A stretch of 64,000 bases of DNA from an uncultured Flaviramulus sp. (lineage in GTDB: Bacteria > Bacteroidota > Bacteroidia > Flavobacteriales > Flavobacteriaceae). Below, in pieces: positions 17,346 through 26,982 of this stretch; positions within the stretch are counted from its first letter, which is position 1; every line of letters starts with the position of its first letter. Under the pieces are notes generated by a model. That model had not been told where the DNA came from and did not search any database. It saw nothing but the letters and a program-made list of their open reading frames with translations. The stretch is from NCBI GenBank assembly GCA_947495125.1, contig CANLXL010000001.1, forward strand, positions 868,001-932,000. Reading direction: 5' to 3'. The position numbers and the translations under genes were made by a program.

Positions 17346-19556
17346 ATGATGGCAATGAACAAAATTTTAAATATTCTATTTTGTACGACACTGTCCTTAG
17401 CAGCTTTTGCTCAGGGTCAACGTACTATTAAAATTGAAAAAGGAGATTCGCATAACGATATTATTGAAAAAGCAGCCTTAGTAGTTCCTACAGCTAACCA
17501 ATACGCTTATAAAAAGTTAGAATTCACTTGTTTCATTCATTTCGGAGTAAATACGTTTACCCGAAAAGAATGGGGAAACGGGTTTGAAGACCCTAAAATT
17601 TTCAATCTTCAAAATTTAGATACAGATCAATGGTGTAGAACGGCTAAAGAAGCTGGTATGAAGCTAGTCATGTTTACGGCCAAACATCACGATGGATTTG
17701 TGTTATGGCGGTCGCGTTATACCAAGCACGGGGTCATGTCTTCACCATTTAAAGATGGTAGTGGAGATGTATTAAAAGAACTATCAGCATCCTGTAAAAA
17801 ATATGGATTGAAGTTAGGTGTATATCTTTCTCCAGCAGACTTGTACCAGATAGAAAATAAAGAAGGTCTTTATGGAAACTTAAGCGAATACACAGAACGT
17901 GTAATTCCTAGACCTGTGGCAGGAAGACCTTTTGCGAATAAAACGACCTTTAAGTTTAAGGTGGACGATTACAATGAATACGTTCTTAATCAGCTTTTTG
18001 AATTGTTAACAGAGTATGGACCTATTCATGAAGTCTGGTTTGATGGGGCGCATCCTAAACGTAAAGGAGGGCAAAAATACAATTATTTGGCATGGAAAAA
18101 GTTGATCCAAACTTTAGCCCCCAATGCGGTTATTTTTGGAAAAGAAGATGTGCGTTGGTGTGGTAACGAATCTGGAGCTACCCGTGAATCTGAATGGGAT
18201 GTGGTTTCATTTGATCAGGACCCTCATCAAATGAATCTTTTTCCAGATATGCATGGAGATATAGGAAGTAGAGAAAAACTATTGAATGCAAAATATTTAC
18301 ATTATTTGCCAGCAGAAACAGATACTTCTATTCGAGAAGGATGGTTTTATAGAGATGAGACAGACCAAAAAGTACGTAGCACAGATGATGTGTTTGATAT
18401 TTACGAACGTACAGTTGGAGGAAATGCTACATTATTATTAAATATACCACCCAATAGAGAAGGAAAATTTTCTGATGAAGATGTACGCGTACTTAAAGAA
18501 ATAGGTAAAAGGATAAGAGAAACCTACGGCACTAACCTCTTAAAAGGAGCCAAAGGAGAAAATGCTATTCTGGATGCAAATGAAAACACATATGTTTTGG
18601 GAGAAAACGGTAAAGGCAATTTTATCATTGACTTACCGAATGCTATTACATTAAACCGTTTTGTATTACAAGAAGCCATTCAAACTCATGGGCAGCGTAT
18701 AGAAAAACATGCATTAGATGCTTGGATAAACAATAAATGGCAGGAAATAATAGAAAGTACAGTAGTAGGTTATAAAAGAATATTAAGGTTTTCAGATGTA
18801 ACGACTAATAAGCTCAGATTAAGAGTAACTGAAGCACGTTCTAAACCTTCCGTGTCTGGTGTATCAGCACATTATTATTCACCACGGCCACCACAATTAT
18901 CAATTAACCGAAACCTTGACGGACAAGTAACCATTGCTCCTAAAAAAAGTGATTTCAGATGGAAATCTCATGGAATTGATTTTCAAAAGAACTTATCAAG
19001 TAGTTTGAAAATTAGATATACCACAGATGGCACTGTTCCTAATGAAAACTCTAAAATTTATGCTAACAGTTTTTTCTTAAAATCTGGTGAAGTAAAAGCA
19101 ATAGCATTCGAAAAGAAACAAACAGGAAGTTTGTTGGTAAGAGAATTTGGAATGATTAAAAAGGACTGGACTGCAAATGGAAAATCCTACAGGAATAAAA
19201 ACAAAGTGGAAAATGCAATAGACGCTGATGTGAATACTTATTGGAATTCTGGTGAGGGCGAAACCAAAATAATTATTGATTTAAAGGAAACTAAAACGAT
19301 TCAAGGCTTTATTTATACGCCACCTTTAAATTTTAAAGAAGGACTTATTGAAAAGGGACTCATCAGAGTAAGTGAAAATGGAAAATCGTGGAAAACAGTA
19401 CAGATATTTGATTTAGGAAACCTTATCAATGATCCAATAGCACGCACAATACATTTTGTTAAAAAAGTAAAAGGACAATACATTCAAATAGAAGCAATAA
19501 GAGGAGCAGGAGGAAGTACTTCTGCGACAATAGCCGAAATTGATTTTTTGGAATAA
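17346..19556 (+). CDS. GH29 alpha-L-fucosidase with C-terminal accessory and F5/8-type-C (CBM32-like) domains
   Basis: About 736 residues with a signal peptide (NILFCTTLSLAAFAQ). The GH29 barrel shows FIHFGVNTFTRKEW, MFTAKHHDGFVLW and the nucleophile motif EVWFDGAHP, with the Asp about residue 233 from this start. After the barrel come a chitobiase/FN3-like segment (IRYTTDGTVPNENSKIY) and a discoidin-like sugar-binding domain (NAIDADVNTYWNSGEG). It hydrolyses terminal alpha-L-fucose from oligosaccharides in the periplasm or at the surface. The frame can be read back to a TTG at 17331, but ATG codons at 17346, 17349 or 17355 are more likely starts. It follows the mutarotase-like gene without a gap and closes the permease operon. 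Confidence 0.92.
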   Translation: MMAMNKILNILFCTTLSLAAFAQGQRTIKIEKGDSHNDIIEKAALVVPTANQYAYKKLEFTCFIHFGVNTFTRKEWGNGFEDPKIFNLQNLDTDQWCRTAKEAGMKLVMFTAKHHDGFVLWRSRYTKHGVMSSPFKDGSGDVLKELSASCKKYGLKLGVYLSPADLYQIENKEGLYGNLSEYTERVIPRPVAGRPFANKTTFKFKVDDYNEYVLNQLFELLTEYGPIHEVWFDGAHPKRKGGQKYNYLAWKKLIQTLAPNAVIFGKEDVRWCGNESGATRESEWDVVSFDQDPHQMNLFPDMHGDIGSREKLLNAKYLHYLPAETDTSIREGWFYRDETDQKVRSTDDVFDIYERTVGGNATLLLNIPPNREGKFSDEDVRVLKEIGKRIRETYGTNLLKGAKGENAILDANENTYVLGENGKGNFIIDLPNAITLNRFVLQEAIQTHGQRIEKHALDAWINNKWQEIIESTVVGYKRILRFSDVTTNKLRLRVTEARSKPSVSGVSAHYYSPRPPQLSINRNLDGQVTIAPKKSDFRWKSHGIDFQKNLSSSLKIRYTTDGTVPNENSKIYANSFFLKSGEVKAIAFEKKQTGSLLVREFGMIKKDWTANGKSYRNKNKVENAIDADVNTYWNSGEGETKIIIDLKETKTIQGFIYTPPLNFKEGLIEKGLIRVSENGKSWKTVQIFDLGNLINDPIARTIHFVKKVKGQYIQIEAIRGAGGSTSATIAEIDFLE

Positions 19557-19670
19557 ATAAATGCTGAAGATCTTTTGAATAAATTAAAATATTCTATCCA
19601 TCAAAAAAAAATGAATAATAAAATAGTAATCCATTTAAATCGAAATTAATGTAAAATTATGAAACACTTG

Positions 19671-19722
19671 TTCTTTTATTGGATTAGTAAATATGGGCAA
19701 TTGTTACGCTCCAATAAAAGAA
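19671..19722. other. Perfect 13-base-pair inverted repeat with 26-base loop
   Basis: TTCTTTTATTGGA at 19671-19683 is perfectly complementary to the arm at 19710-19722. It lies between two GH29 genes that converge on it (plus-strand gene ending 19556, minus-strand gene ending 19841). It may work as a terminator stem, though no clean T-run follows directly. It could also be the relic of a small mobile element. Confidence 0.4.
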
Positions 19723-19840
19723 AAGAATGGTTTTATATTCAAAAGTATTTCCAAATAGTTCCCAAAGGTGGGGAGACACTATGAGTAATGTCTGAAAACA
19801 AAAATGGATTAAAGAGTCATTTCTCAAGAAAAACTATTGT

Positions 19841-21208
19841 TTATTTATTTTTAAGCACTACCTCTAATACTGTAACAACATCGTTACTAGAAGGCACTGT
19901 AAAAGTTACTTCTTTTCCTTTTTTCTTAAATTTAATATGACTTTTAGAATCATATTGAATAATTTTTTTAATCTTTTTTTGGGATTGAAATGTAATTACT
20001 TTTGTAGCTTTATCTAAAATGTGAAAAAAGAGTCTATTATCTTTTTGAGTAACAACATACTCTTTTGATGGTGTTATTGGACCACCTCTGGTACCATAAA
20101 TGGTTTCTCCATATTTATCCATCCATTGCCCTAATCCTCTTAATGATTCTATATGCTCGTTCTGAATCCGCCCGTTTGACATAGGTCCTACATTTAACAG
20201 AAAATTAGTATTACGTCCTGCTGAATTAACTACATACTTAATTAACTCTTCTACTGTTTTATGATTATTGTCCATTAGATTAAATCCCCAAGAACCGTTA
20301 ATCGTTTCACAGGTTTCAAGAGGTAATTGGCCTATATCATCGGATGAAGTTCCAAATCCAGTAGTGTTTTCTCCCGGAAGGTCTTTTTCAAACATTTGAA
20401 AATCTTCGCCTTGAAATGGAGCTTCATGATGATTATTTCCTATCAATAAATTTGATTTTACAGAATGGATTATTCTATATGTTTCTTCTAGATTCCAATC
20501 TGCTTCATTATGATTAATTCTATAATCTTTACGCTTTTTCCATGCTGATTTATGAGATGCTTGATCCCACCATCCATCAAACCAAAATCCTGAAATATCA
20601 TAATTCTCTGCTAATTCTTTAATCTGGGCATTCTGATAATTAATATATTTACCCCAATCACCAAACTCCGGACGTTCTGTATTTCTTCCCGTCCAACCTC
20701 TTGGATAATAATCCGGATGATGCCAATCTAATTGAGAGTAATAAGCAAAGAGTTTAAGACCTTGTTCTTTACATTCTCGTTCTAATTCTTTTAATATATC
20801 CCTACCATAAGGTGTGCTCTTTACTATATTATAGTCAGAAACTTTTGAATTGTACATTGCAAAACCATCATGATGTTTCGTTGTAATAGTAATATATTTC
20901 ATACCAGCCTGTTTTGCAATAGCAACCCATTCTTTAGCATTAAATTGAACCGGATTAAAATTTAATGGCAATTTTTCATATGCGCTTACTGGGATTTTTT
21001 TATTTTCCATAATCCATTCACCAATTTTTGTTTCGCCTCCACCACCCATTAAACTATATACACCCCAGTGTATAAACATTCCTAATTTATCATTTTGAAA
21101 CTCTTCTCTTGCTTTAATATTTTCTGCACTTGGTATGTACACATTTTGTGCATATGCAAATAATAAATTATAAAAAGTTATGATAAAAAATACATGTTTT
21201 TTTAACAT
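19841..21208 (-). CDS. GH29 alpha-L-fucosidase
   Basis: A 455-residue enzyme with a signal peptide (FFIITFYNLLFAYAQ). The GH29 motifs are clear: KLGMFIHWGVYSLMGGGGE, ITTKHHDGFAMYNS, YYSQLDWHHPDY and the nucleophile motif ISGFWFDGWWD, with the Asp at about residue 208. TNFLLNVGPMSNGRI marks the end of the barrel, and a short beta-sandwich follows. It lacks the sugar-binding domain of the other GH29 at 17346, so the two probably act on different linkages or chain lengths. The operator-like ATGCAAAGGTTTGCAT lies 363 bases upstream, and a LacI gene is the next gene upstream. Confidence 0.93.
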   Translation of the reverse strand: MLKKHVFFIITFYNLLFAYAQNVYIPSAENIKAREEFQNDKLGMFIHWGVYSLMGGGGETKIGEWIMENKKIPVSAYEKLPLNFNPVQFNAKEWVAIAKQAGMKYITITTKHHDGFAMYNSKVSDYNIVKSTPYGRDILKELERECKEQGLKLFAYYSQLDWHHPDYYPRGWTGRNTERPEFGDWGKYINYQNAQIKELAENYDISGFWFDGWWDQASHKSAWKKRKDYRINHNEADWNLEETYRIIHSVKSNLLIGNNHHEAPFQGEDFQMFEKDLPGENTTGFGTSSDDIGQLPLETCETINGSWGFNLMDNNHKTVEELIKYVVNSAGRNTNFLLNVGPMSNGRIQNEHIESLRGLGQWMDKYGETIYGTRGGPITPSKEYVVTQKDNRLFFHILDKATKVITFQSQKKIKKIIQYDSKSHIKFKKKGKEVTFTVPSSNDVVTVLEVVLKNK

Positions 21209-21796
21209 AATAATCTAGATTAAATGATTAAAAATAATTTTTATCGGTTTTCCATTGCTGTTATTGAACTGCATTAATCGGAGAAAATAATGCTACAACA
21301 TTATGCGCGTTACTATGATTTATCCAAACAAGCTTAATGTTATATTTTTATCGTTTATCCTATATATATTATTAAATATTAGTACAATTTCTTACTAATT
21401 AGTCTTATTTAAATTATAAAAGAAAGCTTTATTATTTATTCAAACACTGGTAACGTGCAATTTTTCATAATTAACATTTAAAACAATAGTAATAAGCTCA
21501 TATCAGATACATATTAATGTAAATATATAAGGATTTTTTTAGTTATATGGAAAATCAATTTAGAAATACAATGCAAAGGTTTGCATTTAAGTTTTCCTAA
21601 ATTTTCTTAAATTGATAAATCAAAAATTGTTTAATTACAATCGAATCGGTACAAAAACTTAAAAATATTATTCATGTTTATTTATCTAACCGAACTCGTC
21701 TATGTAAACTTATTGAAATTGAGCGACCATTAACACAAAAGAATCATATGAATAAACAAATTGCCATTCTAGCCAAAATAAATTATAACAATGTAA
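21209..21796. other. 588-base regulatory gap between GH29 and lacI
   Basis: No coding sequence is evident. The gap holds the perfect operator-like element at 21571-21586 and otherwise AT-rich sequence. It lies upstream of the GH29 gene and downstream of the lacI gene, both on the minus strand. Confidence 0.6.
21571..21586. promoter_or_regulatory. Operator-like inverted repeat ATGCAAA-GG-TTTGCAT, copy 1
   Basis: ATGCAAAGGTTTGCAT has perfect 7-base arms around a GG spacer. An identical 16-base copy sits at 37692-37707, upstream of the GHL6/GH151-like gene. Both copies lie upstream of minus-strand fucosidase-type genes. The adjacent LacI regulator (21797-22819) is the natural candidate to bind it (inference). 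Confidence 0.7.
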
Positions 21797-22819
21797 TTAT
21801 TTTTTAGAAGAATTTCTAATTACAAGTTCAGGTTTAAACACTTCTTTTCTAAAAGTGAATGAATCCTCATTAGTTTCAATTCTTTTTAATAATATTCGAA
21901 TAGCAAGCATTCCAATACTATAGACAGGTTGCCAAATAGTTGACAATGATGGCGTAAAATATCTAGAATGGGGTTCATCATCAAAACCAACAATAGAAAT
22001 GTCTTCAGGAATTCTTAACTCCATTGTTTTTGCTACAAATATAGCCGAAATTGCAATACAATCGTTAATTGCAAAAATAGCATCTGGAGGGTTTTTTAGT
22101 TTTAATAATGCCTTTGATGGTTTTATACCATCTTCATGTGTAAAACCTGAAACATGTTTAACATATCCATCTCTTACAGGAATTTGGTATTTCTTTAAAG
22201 CATCTTTATAACCTTCTAGTCTATGACTAGTTGTTGATAGGTTTATAGGCCCCGCCAAATGAGCAATTTTTTTACAACCCGCATTAATTAAATAGTCTAC
22301 CGCTTGAAAAGCCCCCTCATAATCATCAACAAGAACTTTGTCAGATTCTACACCAGGGCAATCTCTATCAAAAAGAACAAAAGGAATACCATTTTTTTTT
22401 AATTTCAAAAAATGATCATTTTTTTTGGTAGAAGATGAGGGGGATATCAAAACACCATCTACTCTTATTCTTATCATATGCTCAACTATGGCAACTTCCT
22501 CTCTATAAGATTCATTAGATTGAGTTATTATAAGACTATAACCCGATCCTTTTAAAATATCTTGAATTCCTGTAATAACTGATGAAAAAAAATGACTTGT
22601 AATTTCAGGTACTATCACTACAATGGTGTTCGTCTTCTTTTGTAACAAATTTAAAGCTAATAAATTCGGATAATAGTTTAATTTTTTAGCTAAATTCTGA
22701 ACCTTTTTTTTAGTTTGAATACTTATAGCAGGATGGTCATTCAAAGCTCTAGACACGGTCGAAATAGCCATATTTAACTCATTGGCAATATCTTTAATGG
22801 TAACTCGATGTTTTTTCAT
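21797..22819 (-). CDS. LacI-family transcriptional regulator, second copy
   Basis: A 340-residue LacI protein. The helix-turn-helix VTIKDIANELNMAISTVSRALN is followed by the hinge (YYPNLLALNLLQKKTNTI) and the effector domain (PEITSHFFSSVITG, DGVLISPSSS, VLFDRDC, IAHLAGP, FAINDCIAI, IVGFDDEPHSRYF, STIWQPV). It differs strongly from the LacI at 13558, so the two should read different operators. The perfect element at 21571 lies between this gene and GH29, and an identical one lies before 35200-37275. That makes a second regulon plausible. Confidence 0.93.
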   Translation of the reverse strand: MKKHRVTIKDIANELNMAISTVSRALNDHPAISIQTKKKVQNLAKKLNYYPNLLALNLLQKKTNTIVVIVPEITSHFFSSVITGIQDILKGSGYSLIITQSNESYREEVAIVEHMIRIRVDGVLISPSSSTKKNDHFLKLKKNGIPFVLFDRDCPGVESDKVLVDDYEGAFQAVDYLINAGCKKIAHLAGPINLSTTSHRLEGYKDALKKYQIPVRDGYVKHVSGFTHEDGIKPSKALLKLKNPPDAIFAINDCIAISAIFVAKTMELRIPEDISIVGFDDEPHSRYFTPSLSTIWQPVYSIGMLAIRILLKRIETNEDSFTFRKEVFKPELVIRNSSKK

Positions 22820-23339
22820 GAATAAATTTGGCTTAAAAATTAAATATTAAAAATAAATGACTAAAATGTTCTAATTTAAAATAATAAATAATTTTCAGAA
22901 ACATGGTCTAAAATTTTTAATAACGAAGCGTCATGAATCGAATATTTGATCAAATCAACAAGAACAAAGTAACATTTATAGAATATATTAATTTCCTTCT
23001 GCTAGCAACTGTTCAATAAAAGGAAAGTTATCAGAATATTTACCAAAATTTATCCTTTAACCATGTTTTCCATTTATTGTTTTTAAAAAGATAGAAAATC
23101 ACATTATATATCTATTTTAACTGAAGTGATTTAACTTTTTTTAAACTAAGCGACCTTTTATTATATACAGTTTATTAAACAAAGGTACTATGGAAATGGA
23201 GAGTATTTCAACTCTCATACTAAAATAAATTTTTACAACTAGAGTTCCATTAGCAGAGGTTATAAATGTTCTAATTTTATAGTAAACTTTAAGGTATAAA
23301 ACTAGAAGCAGAAATGTATAACTAAAATGTAACAACTCA
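22820..23339. other. 520-base stretch without a supportable gene
   Basis: AT-rich sequence between the second lacI and the sulfatase relic. One minus-strand open frame (23141-23335, 64 codons) has no recognisable motif and looks accidental. The stretch may contain further debris of the relic at 23340-23623, but I could not align any of it to a known family. Confidence 0.5.
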
Positions 23340-23623
23340 TATCTTACAATTAATTGTCCTTTTTTTTATTGCAAGTCCAGTGTACATAGGGGTGGAATAA
23401 CAAAAGTTAAACCGCATTCCTTCATTGGCAAGCTTAACTAAATTGAGTGTTTTATAGCTATTGCCATTATATATTATATCCCTGATGCTTCATAACCAAG
23501 ATCATAAGCCTTAATTAAAATAATGTTAGATCTTTGATCTGATTTATGAATAATCATATTAGATTTACATCCATAAATAAGAGTCATTAAAAATATGATC
23601 AAGCAATTTTTTATTTTATTTAT
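23340..23623 (-). pseudogene. Decayed N-terminal fragment of a lipoprotein sulfatase
   Basis: Reading the minus strand from 23623 gives a lipoprotein signal (CLIIFLMTLIYGC) and then RSNIILIKAYDLGYEASGI. This matches the sulfatase start NIILIMADDLGYEALG, with one metal-binding Asp changed. After a stop and a frame change the text resumes as NSYKTLNLVKLANEGMRFN and FCYSTPMYTG, the segment that normally runs into the CxPSR activation motif, which is lost here. The start codon position reads ATA where ATG is expected. Homology is lost beyond about 23340. Two other sulfatase genes follow on the same strand, one intact and one also decayed. Confidence 0.75.
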
Positions 23624-23689
23624 CTTTTATTGACTGAAATTCAATAAATTATAATGTTAAAAGTTTTGAACATACGGATATTTACGACA

Positions 23690-25156
23690 TTATTTATTAT
23701 GCTGTGCTTTTGCATAATCTATTTCCAAATCGTTAGTTCTTACTTCTTTTAATTTCTGCTTTAGCTTTTGTTGAAAATTATTCACTTGGTCTAAATATTT
23801 GGGAAGCAATGCCAAATTAGTGTACTGTCCTGGATCATTTTCCATATCAAACATCTCAATTCCCAAAGAAGCATCCTCACCATACTGTATATAAGCCCAT
23901 TTATCTGTACGCAACAAAAAAGTTTTTCCATTTTGGGTTACAGAAAAAGCCATATTTCGAACTTTATGACTAGGGTCATCTAGTGTTTTGATCAAGCTTT
24001 TTCCTTGGATATGCTTTGAATAAGAAAGACCCGCTAATTCTGCAATTGTAGGATACAAATCCAACAATTCTACGAAGGAATTGCATATGGCTGGCTTTTT
24101 CCCTGGCATTTTTATAATCAGTGGCACCCTAGCAGATTCTTCCTTTACACTAACCTTCATCCAAAATTCATGCTCTCCGAGATGAAATCCATGATCTGAG
24201 GTAAAAATAATAATGGTATTATTTTCCAATCCCTCCTCCTTTAAGGTTTTTAATACCTTACCCACTTGTTTATCCATGTATGCTACAGTTGCATAATATG
24301 CGGCTATGGCTTTCTTTTTCTGGGAAGTATTCATTTGATCTTTTATACTGTTCACATAATTGATTCCCTTTTCAGGAATATCATCCCAGTCCTTCTCAAA
24401 ATTGTAAGGCAAGCTGATTTCTTTATCTGGATAAGCATCAAAATAACGCTTTGGTGCTACAAAAGGTACATGGGGTCTCACAAAACCAACTGCCATAAAA
24501 AATGGTTCATTTTTATGTTTTTTTATCAATTCTGAAACTTTGGCTGCTGTTTTTCCGTCAGCGTGTACCATATCACCTCCTTCAGCTTTTACTATGGTCA
24601 TTACATTCCCTCCTCTAATGGGTTTAGATCCGTCTGGATTTCCTTGAATTAGCTCACCAACTCCCTCGACCGTCCATTCTGGTCCTTTACTATTGTATCG
24701 TTCGGTCCACGAAGCCTCATCATCCGTTCCATTGACCCCAAGTTCTATGTCCCTGGGAACCCGCATATGATATATTTTACTAATCCTTGCTGTATAATAA
24801 CCATTATCCTTAAATAATTGAGGCCAGGTTACTCTCTCTGCTCCTATATTTTCCCTTCCACTGGTATATCCAAAAGTCTGAGTGGCATTTGGATAATAAC
24901 CCGATAAAAACGAGGCTCTTGAAGGACCACAAACTGGATATTGGCAATATGCTCTAGTGTATCTCGTACCTTTGGCAGCAAGATCATCGATATTTGGCGT
25001 TTGGGATACTTTATTTCCATAGGAAGAAACGGCTGTGGTAGTTAAATCATCTGCGATAATAAATAGTACGTTTAATTTTTTATATACCTTGTCATTATTC
25101 TTACATGAAAGCAATGCCAAGCATAAAATCAAATAAATAAGTTTCTTTTTTTTCAT
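23690..25156 (-). CDS. Lipoprotein sulfatase (S1 family, iduronate-2-sulfatase-like)
   Basis: A 488-residue sulfatase with a lipoprotein signal ending at LALLSC. LNVLFIIADDL gives the first metal ligands. PVCGPSRAS contains the formylglycine Cys (about residue 76), and FTSDHGFHLGEHEFWMK gives the later metal-binding Asp/His and Lys. GFVRPHVPFVAPKRYFDAYP is typical of the iduronate-2-sulfatase-like subgroup. It should act on 2-sulfated or similar sugars, but the exact substrate cannot be read from sequence. I start it at the ATG complementary to 25154-25156, since the codon before it is TTG. It is flanked by two non-functional sulfatase genes. Confidence 0.93.
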   Translation of the reverse strand: MKKKKLIYLILCLALLSCKNNDKVYKKLNVLFIIADDLTTTAVSSYGNKVSQTPNIDDLAAKGTRYTRAYCQYPVCGPSRASFLSGYYPNATQTFGYTSGRENIGAERVTWPQLFKDNGYYTARISKIYHMRVPRDIELGVNGTDDEASWTERYNSKGPEWTVEGVGELIQGNPDGSKPIRGGNVMTIVKAEGGDMVHADGKTAAKVSELIKKHKNEPFFMAVGFVRPHVPFVAPKRYFDAYPDKEISLPYNFEKDWDDIPEKGINYVNSIKDQMNTSQKKKAIAAYYATVAYMDKQVGKVLKTLKEEGLENNTIIIFTSDHGFHLGEHEFWMKVSVKEESARVPLIIKMPGKKPAICNSFVELLDLYPTIAELAGLSYSKHIQGKSLIKTLDDPSHKVRNMAFSVTQNGKTFLLRTDKWAYIQYGEDASLGIEMFDMENDPGQYTNLALLPKYLDQVNNFQQKLKQKLKEVRTNDLEIDYAKAQHNK

Positions 25157-25228
25157 CAAACAATGATTTAGGATTTATATTGAAGTATTTTATCAAAAGA
25201 ATTATGTTGCTTTTGTTTCTAAATATTT

Positions 25229-26826
25229 TTACATAAAACTGTTATTAAGTACATCTTTATATTTTATTCTAATGGCCTTTAAACTTCTGTGCATCTGTTT
25301 TTTTACTTCTAGATACATAGGATCATCATAAATATTATTCATTTCTGAAGGATCTTTTTCTAGATCATAGAGCTCCCATTTTAATGCACTATCATAATAG
25401 AAATAGATGAGTTTGTAACAATCAGTACGAATACCATAATGACGTTTGACTTTGTGTTCTCCAGGATATTCGTAATACCTATAATAGATGGTATCTCTCC
25501 ATTTTATATTCTCTCCAACAACTAGTTTTCTAAAGGATTCACCTTGAATTTCGTTGGAAATATGGGCTCCTCCATAATTCAATAATGTGGGGGCAAAATC
25601 TAAATTCTATACCATTTCACTAACAATTGTACCCGCCTTTATTTCTTTAGGATAGTGCATTAAAATGGGGGTTCTAAAAGATTCTTCATACATAAACCGC
25701 TTATCAAACCAGCCATGTTCCCCTAAATAGAATCCTTGATCAGACGTATAGACTACAATAGTATTCTCTGATAATCCGTTTTATCTAAATACTCTAACAA
25801 CTCTCCCACGCCGTCGTCAACAGATTGTATCGTACTTAAATAATCCTTCATATAACGATTATATTTCCATAAAGCCAGTTCCTTTCCTTTTAGTGTATTC
25901 TTTTTAAACTTCTCAATAATGGGGTTGTAATAAGCATCCCAGCTCTCTCGTTGCTCCTCATTCATCCTATCATACATTATATGAGCATTATTTCTATATT
26001 TAGTTTGAAACTCACCTTCTTTATCTAACGTTTTTAAATCGTAAACGATATCCATGTCTTCATAAATTCCCATTTCATGCGAAGCAGCTGCGTTTTTATT
26101 CTTATAATCATCAAATAAATTTTTAGGTAATGTAAAGGTTTTTTCATCCAATAATGACAAATATTTTTCCTCAGGCACCCATGTTATGTGTGGTGCTTTT
26201 TGATGATACAAGAGTCAAAAGGGTTTGTTTTTATCTCTTTTAGTGTCTAGCCAATCTAAAGCAATCTCCGTAGTTATTTGAGTTACATAGCCTTCAATCT
26301 GTTTCCTTTTACCATTTTCAATAAATTCAGGATTGTAATATTGCCCCTGCCTTGGTAAAACATTGGAATAATCAAATCCTTAAGGTAAGCCATCCATATG
26401 GATTTTACCCACCATTGCTGTTTGATACCCACTTTTTTGCAAAGTTTTTGCAAAACTTTCCTGATTCCAATTAAAAGCATGTACATTATCAACTTTACCA
26501 TTGATATGGCTATGCTTTCCTGTCAGCATAACAGTTCTACTGGGAGCACAGATTGAATTCGTCACAAACCCTCGGGTAAAAAGACCTCCTTCCTTTGCAA
26601 TTCTCTCTATGTTCGGAGTATTATTGATTTCATGTCCGTAAGCACTTATTGCTTGATAAGCATGATTGTCACTCATAATAAAAACAATATTGGGCGGAGA
26701 CATTTTATTTCTTTTCATTTTCGAAGAACTACTACAGGAACAAAGCCCACCAATTATTATATAAATAAGTATCATTCTTTTTGGTGGAAATACTCTGAAA
26801 TATTTATGAATAAAGTTTTTTATCAT
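25229..26826 (-). pseudogene. Sulfatase gene broken by two stops and two frameshifts
   Basis: Pieces in different frames join into one S1 sulfatase: lipobox signal (GGLCSC), [19 protein letters not shown], activation motif [67 protein letters not shown] and the C-terminal WELYDLEKDPSEMNN. Defects: a stop directly after the MDGLP segment near 26380, a frame change near 26215, a missing base near 25778 and a TAG stop at 25607-25609 where Gln is expected. The catalytic Cys is still present. Decay is probably recent, since every motif is recognisable. Sequencing error could explain one defect but hardly four. Confidence 0.88.
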
Positions 26827-26982
26827 TGAAAAGTCTATTTTGAATTATGGTTTGCTTAATAGTAAAAATTAGAAGTTTTTAGAATACCTAAATAAGAATA
26901 TTATTTAGTCTAGCTTAAGCATTGAATTTGAATTTTAAAGTCAAGTCTAAATCGAATATCATCGTAGATTACGACCTTAATT

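Noticed and set aside
23141-23335. 64-codon minus-strand open frame next to the sulfatase relic
   Set aside because: Hydrophobic, no motif, no alignment to sulfatases in any frame; likely accidental in AT-rich DNA.
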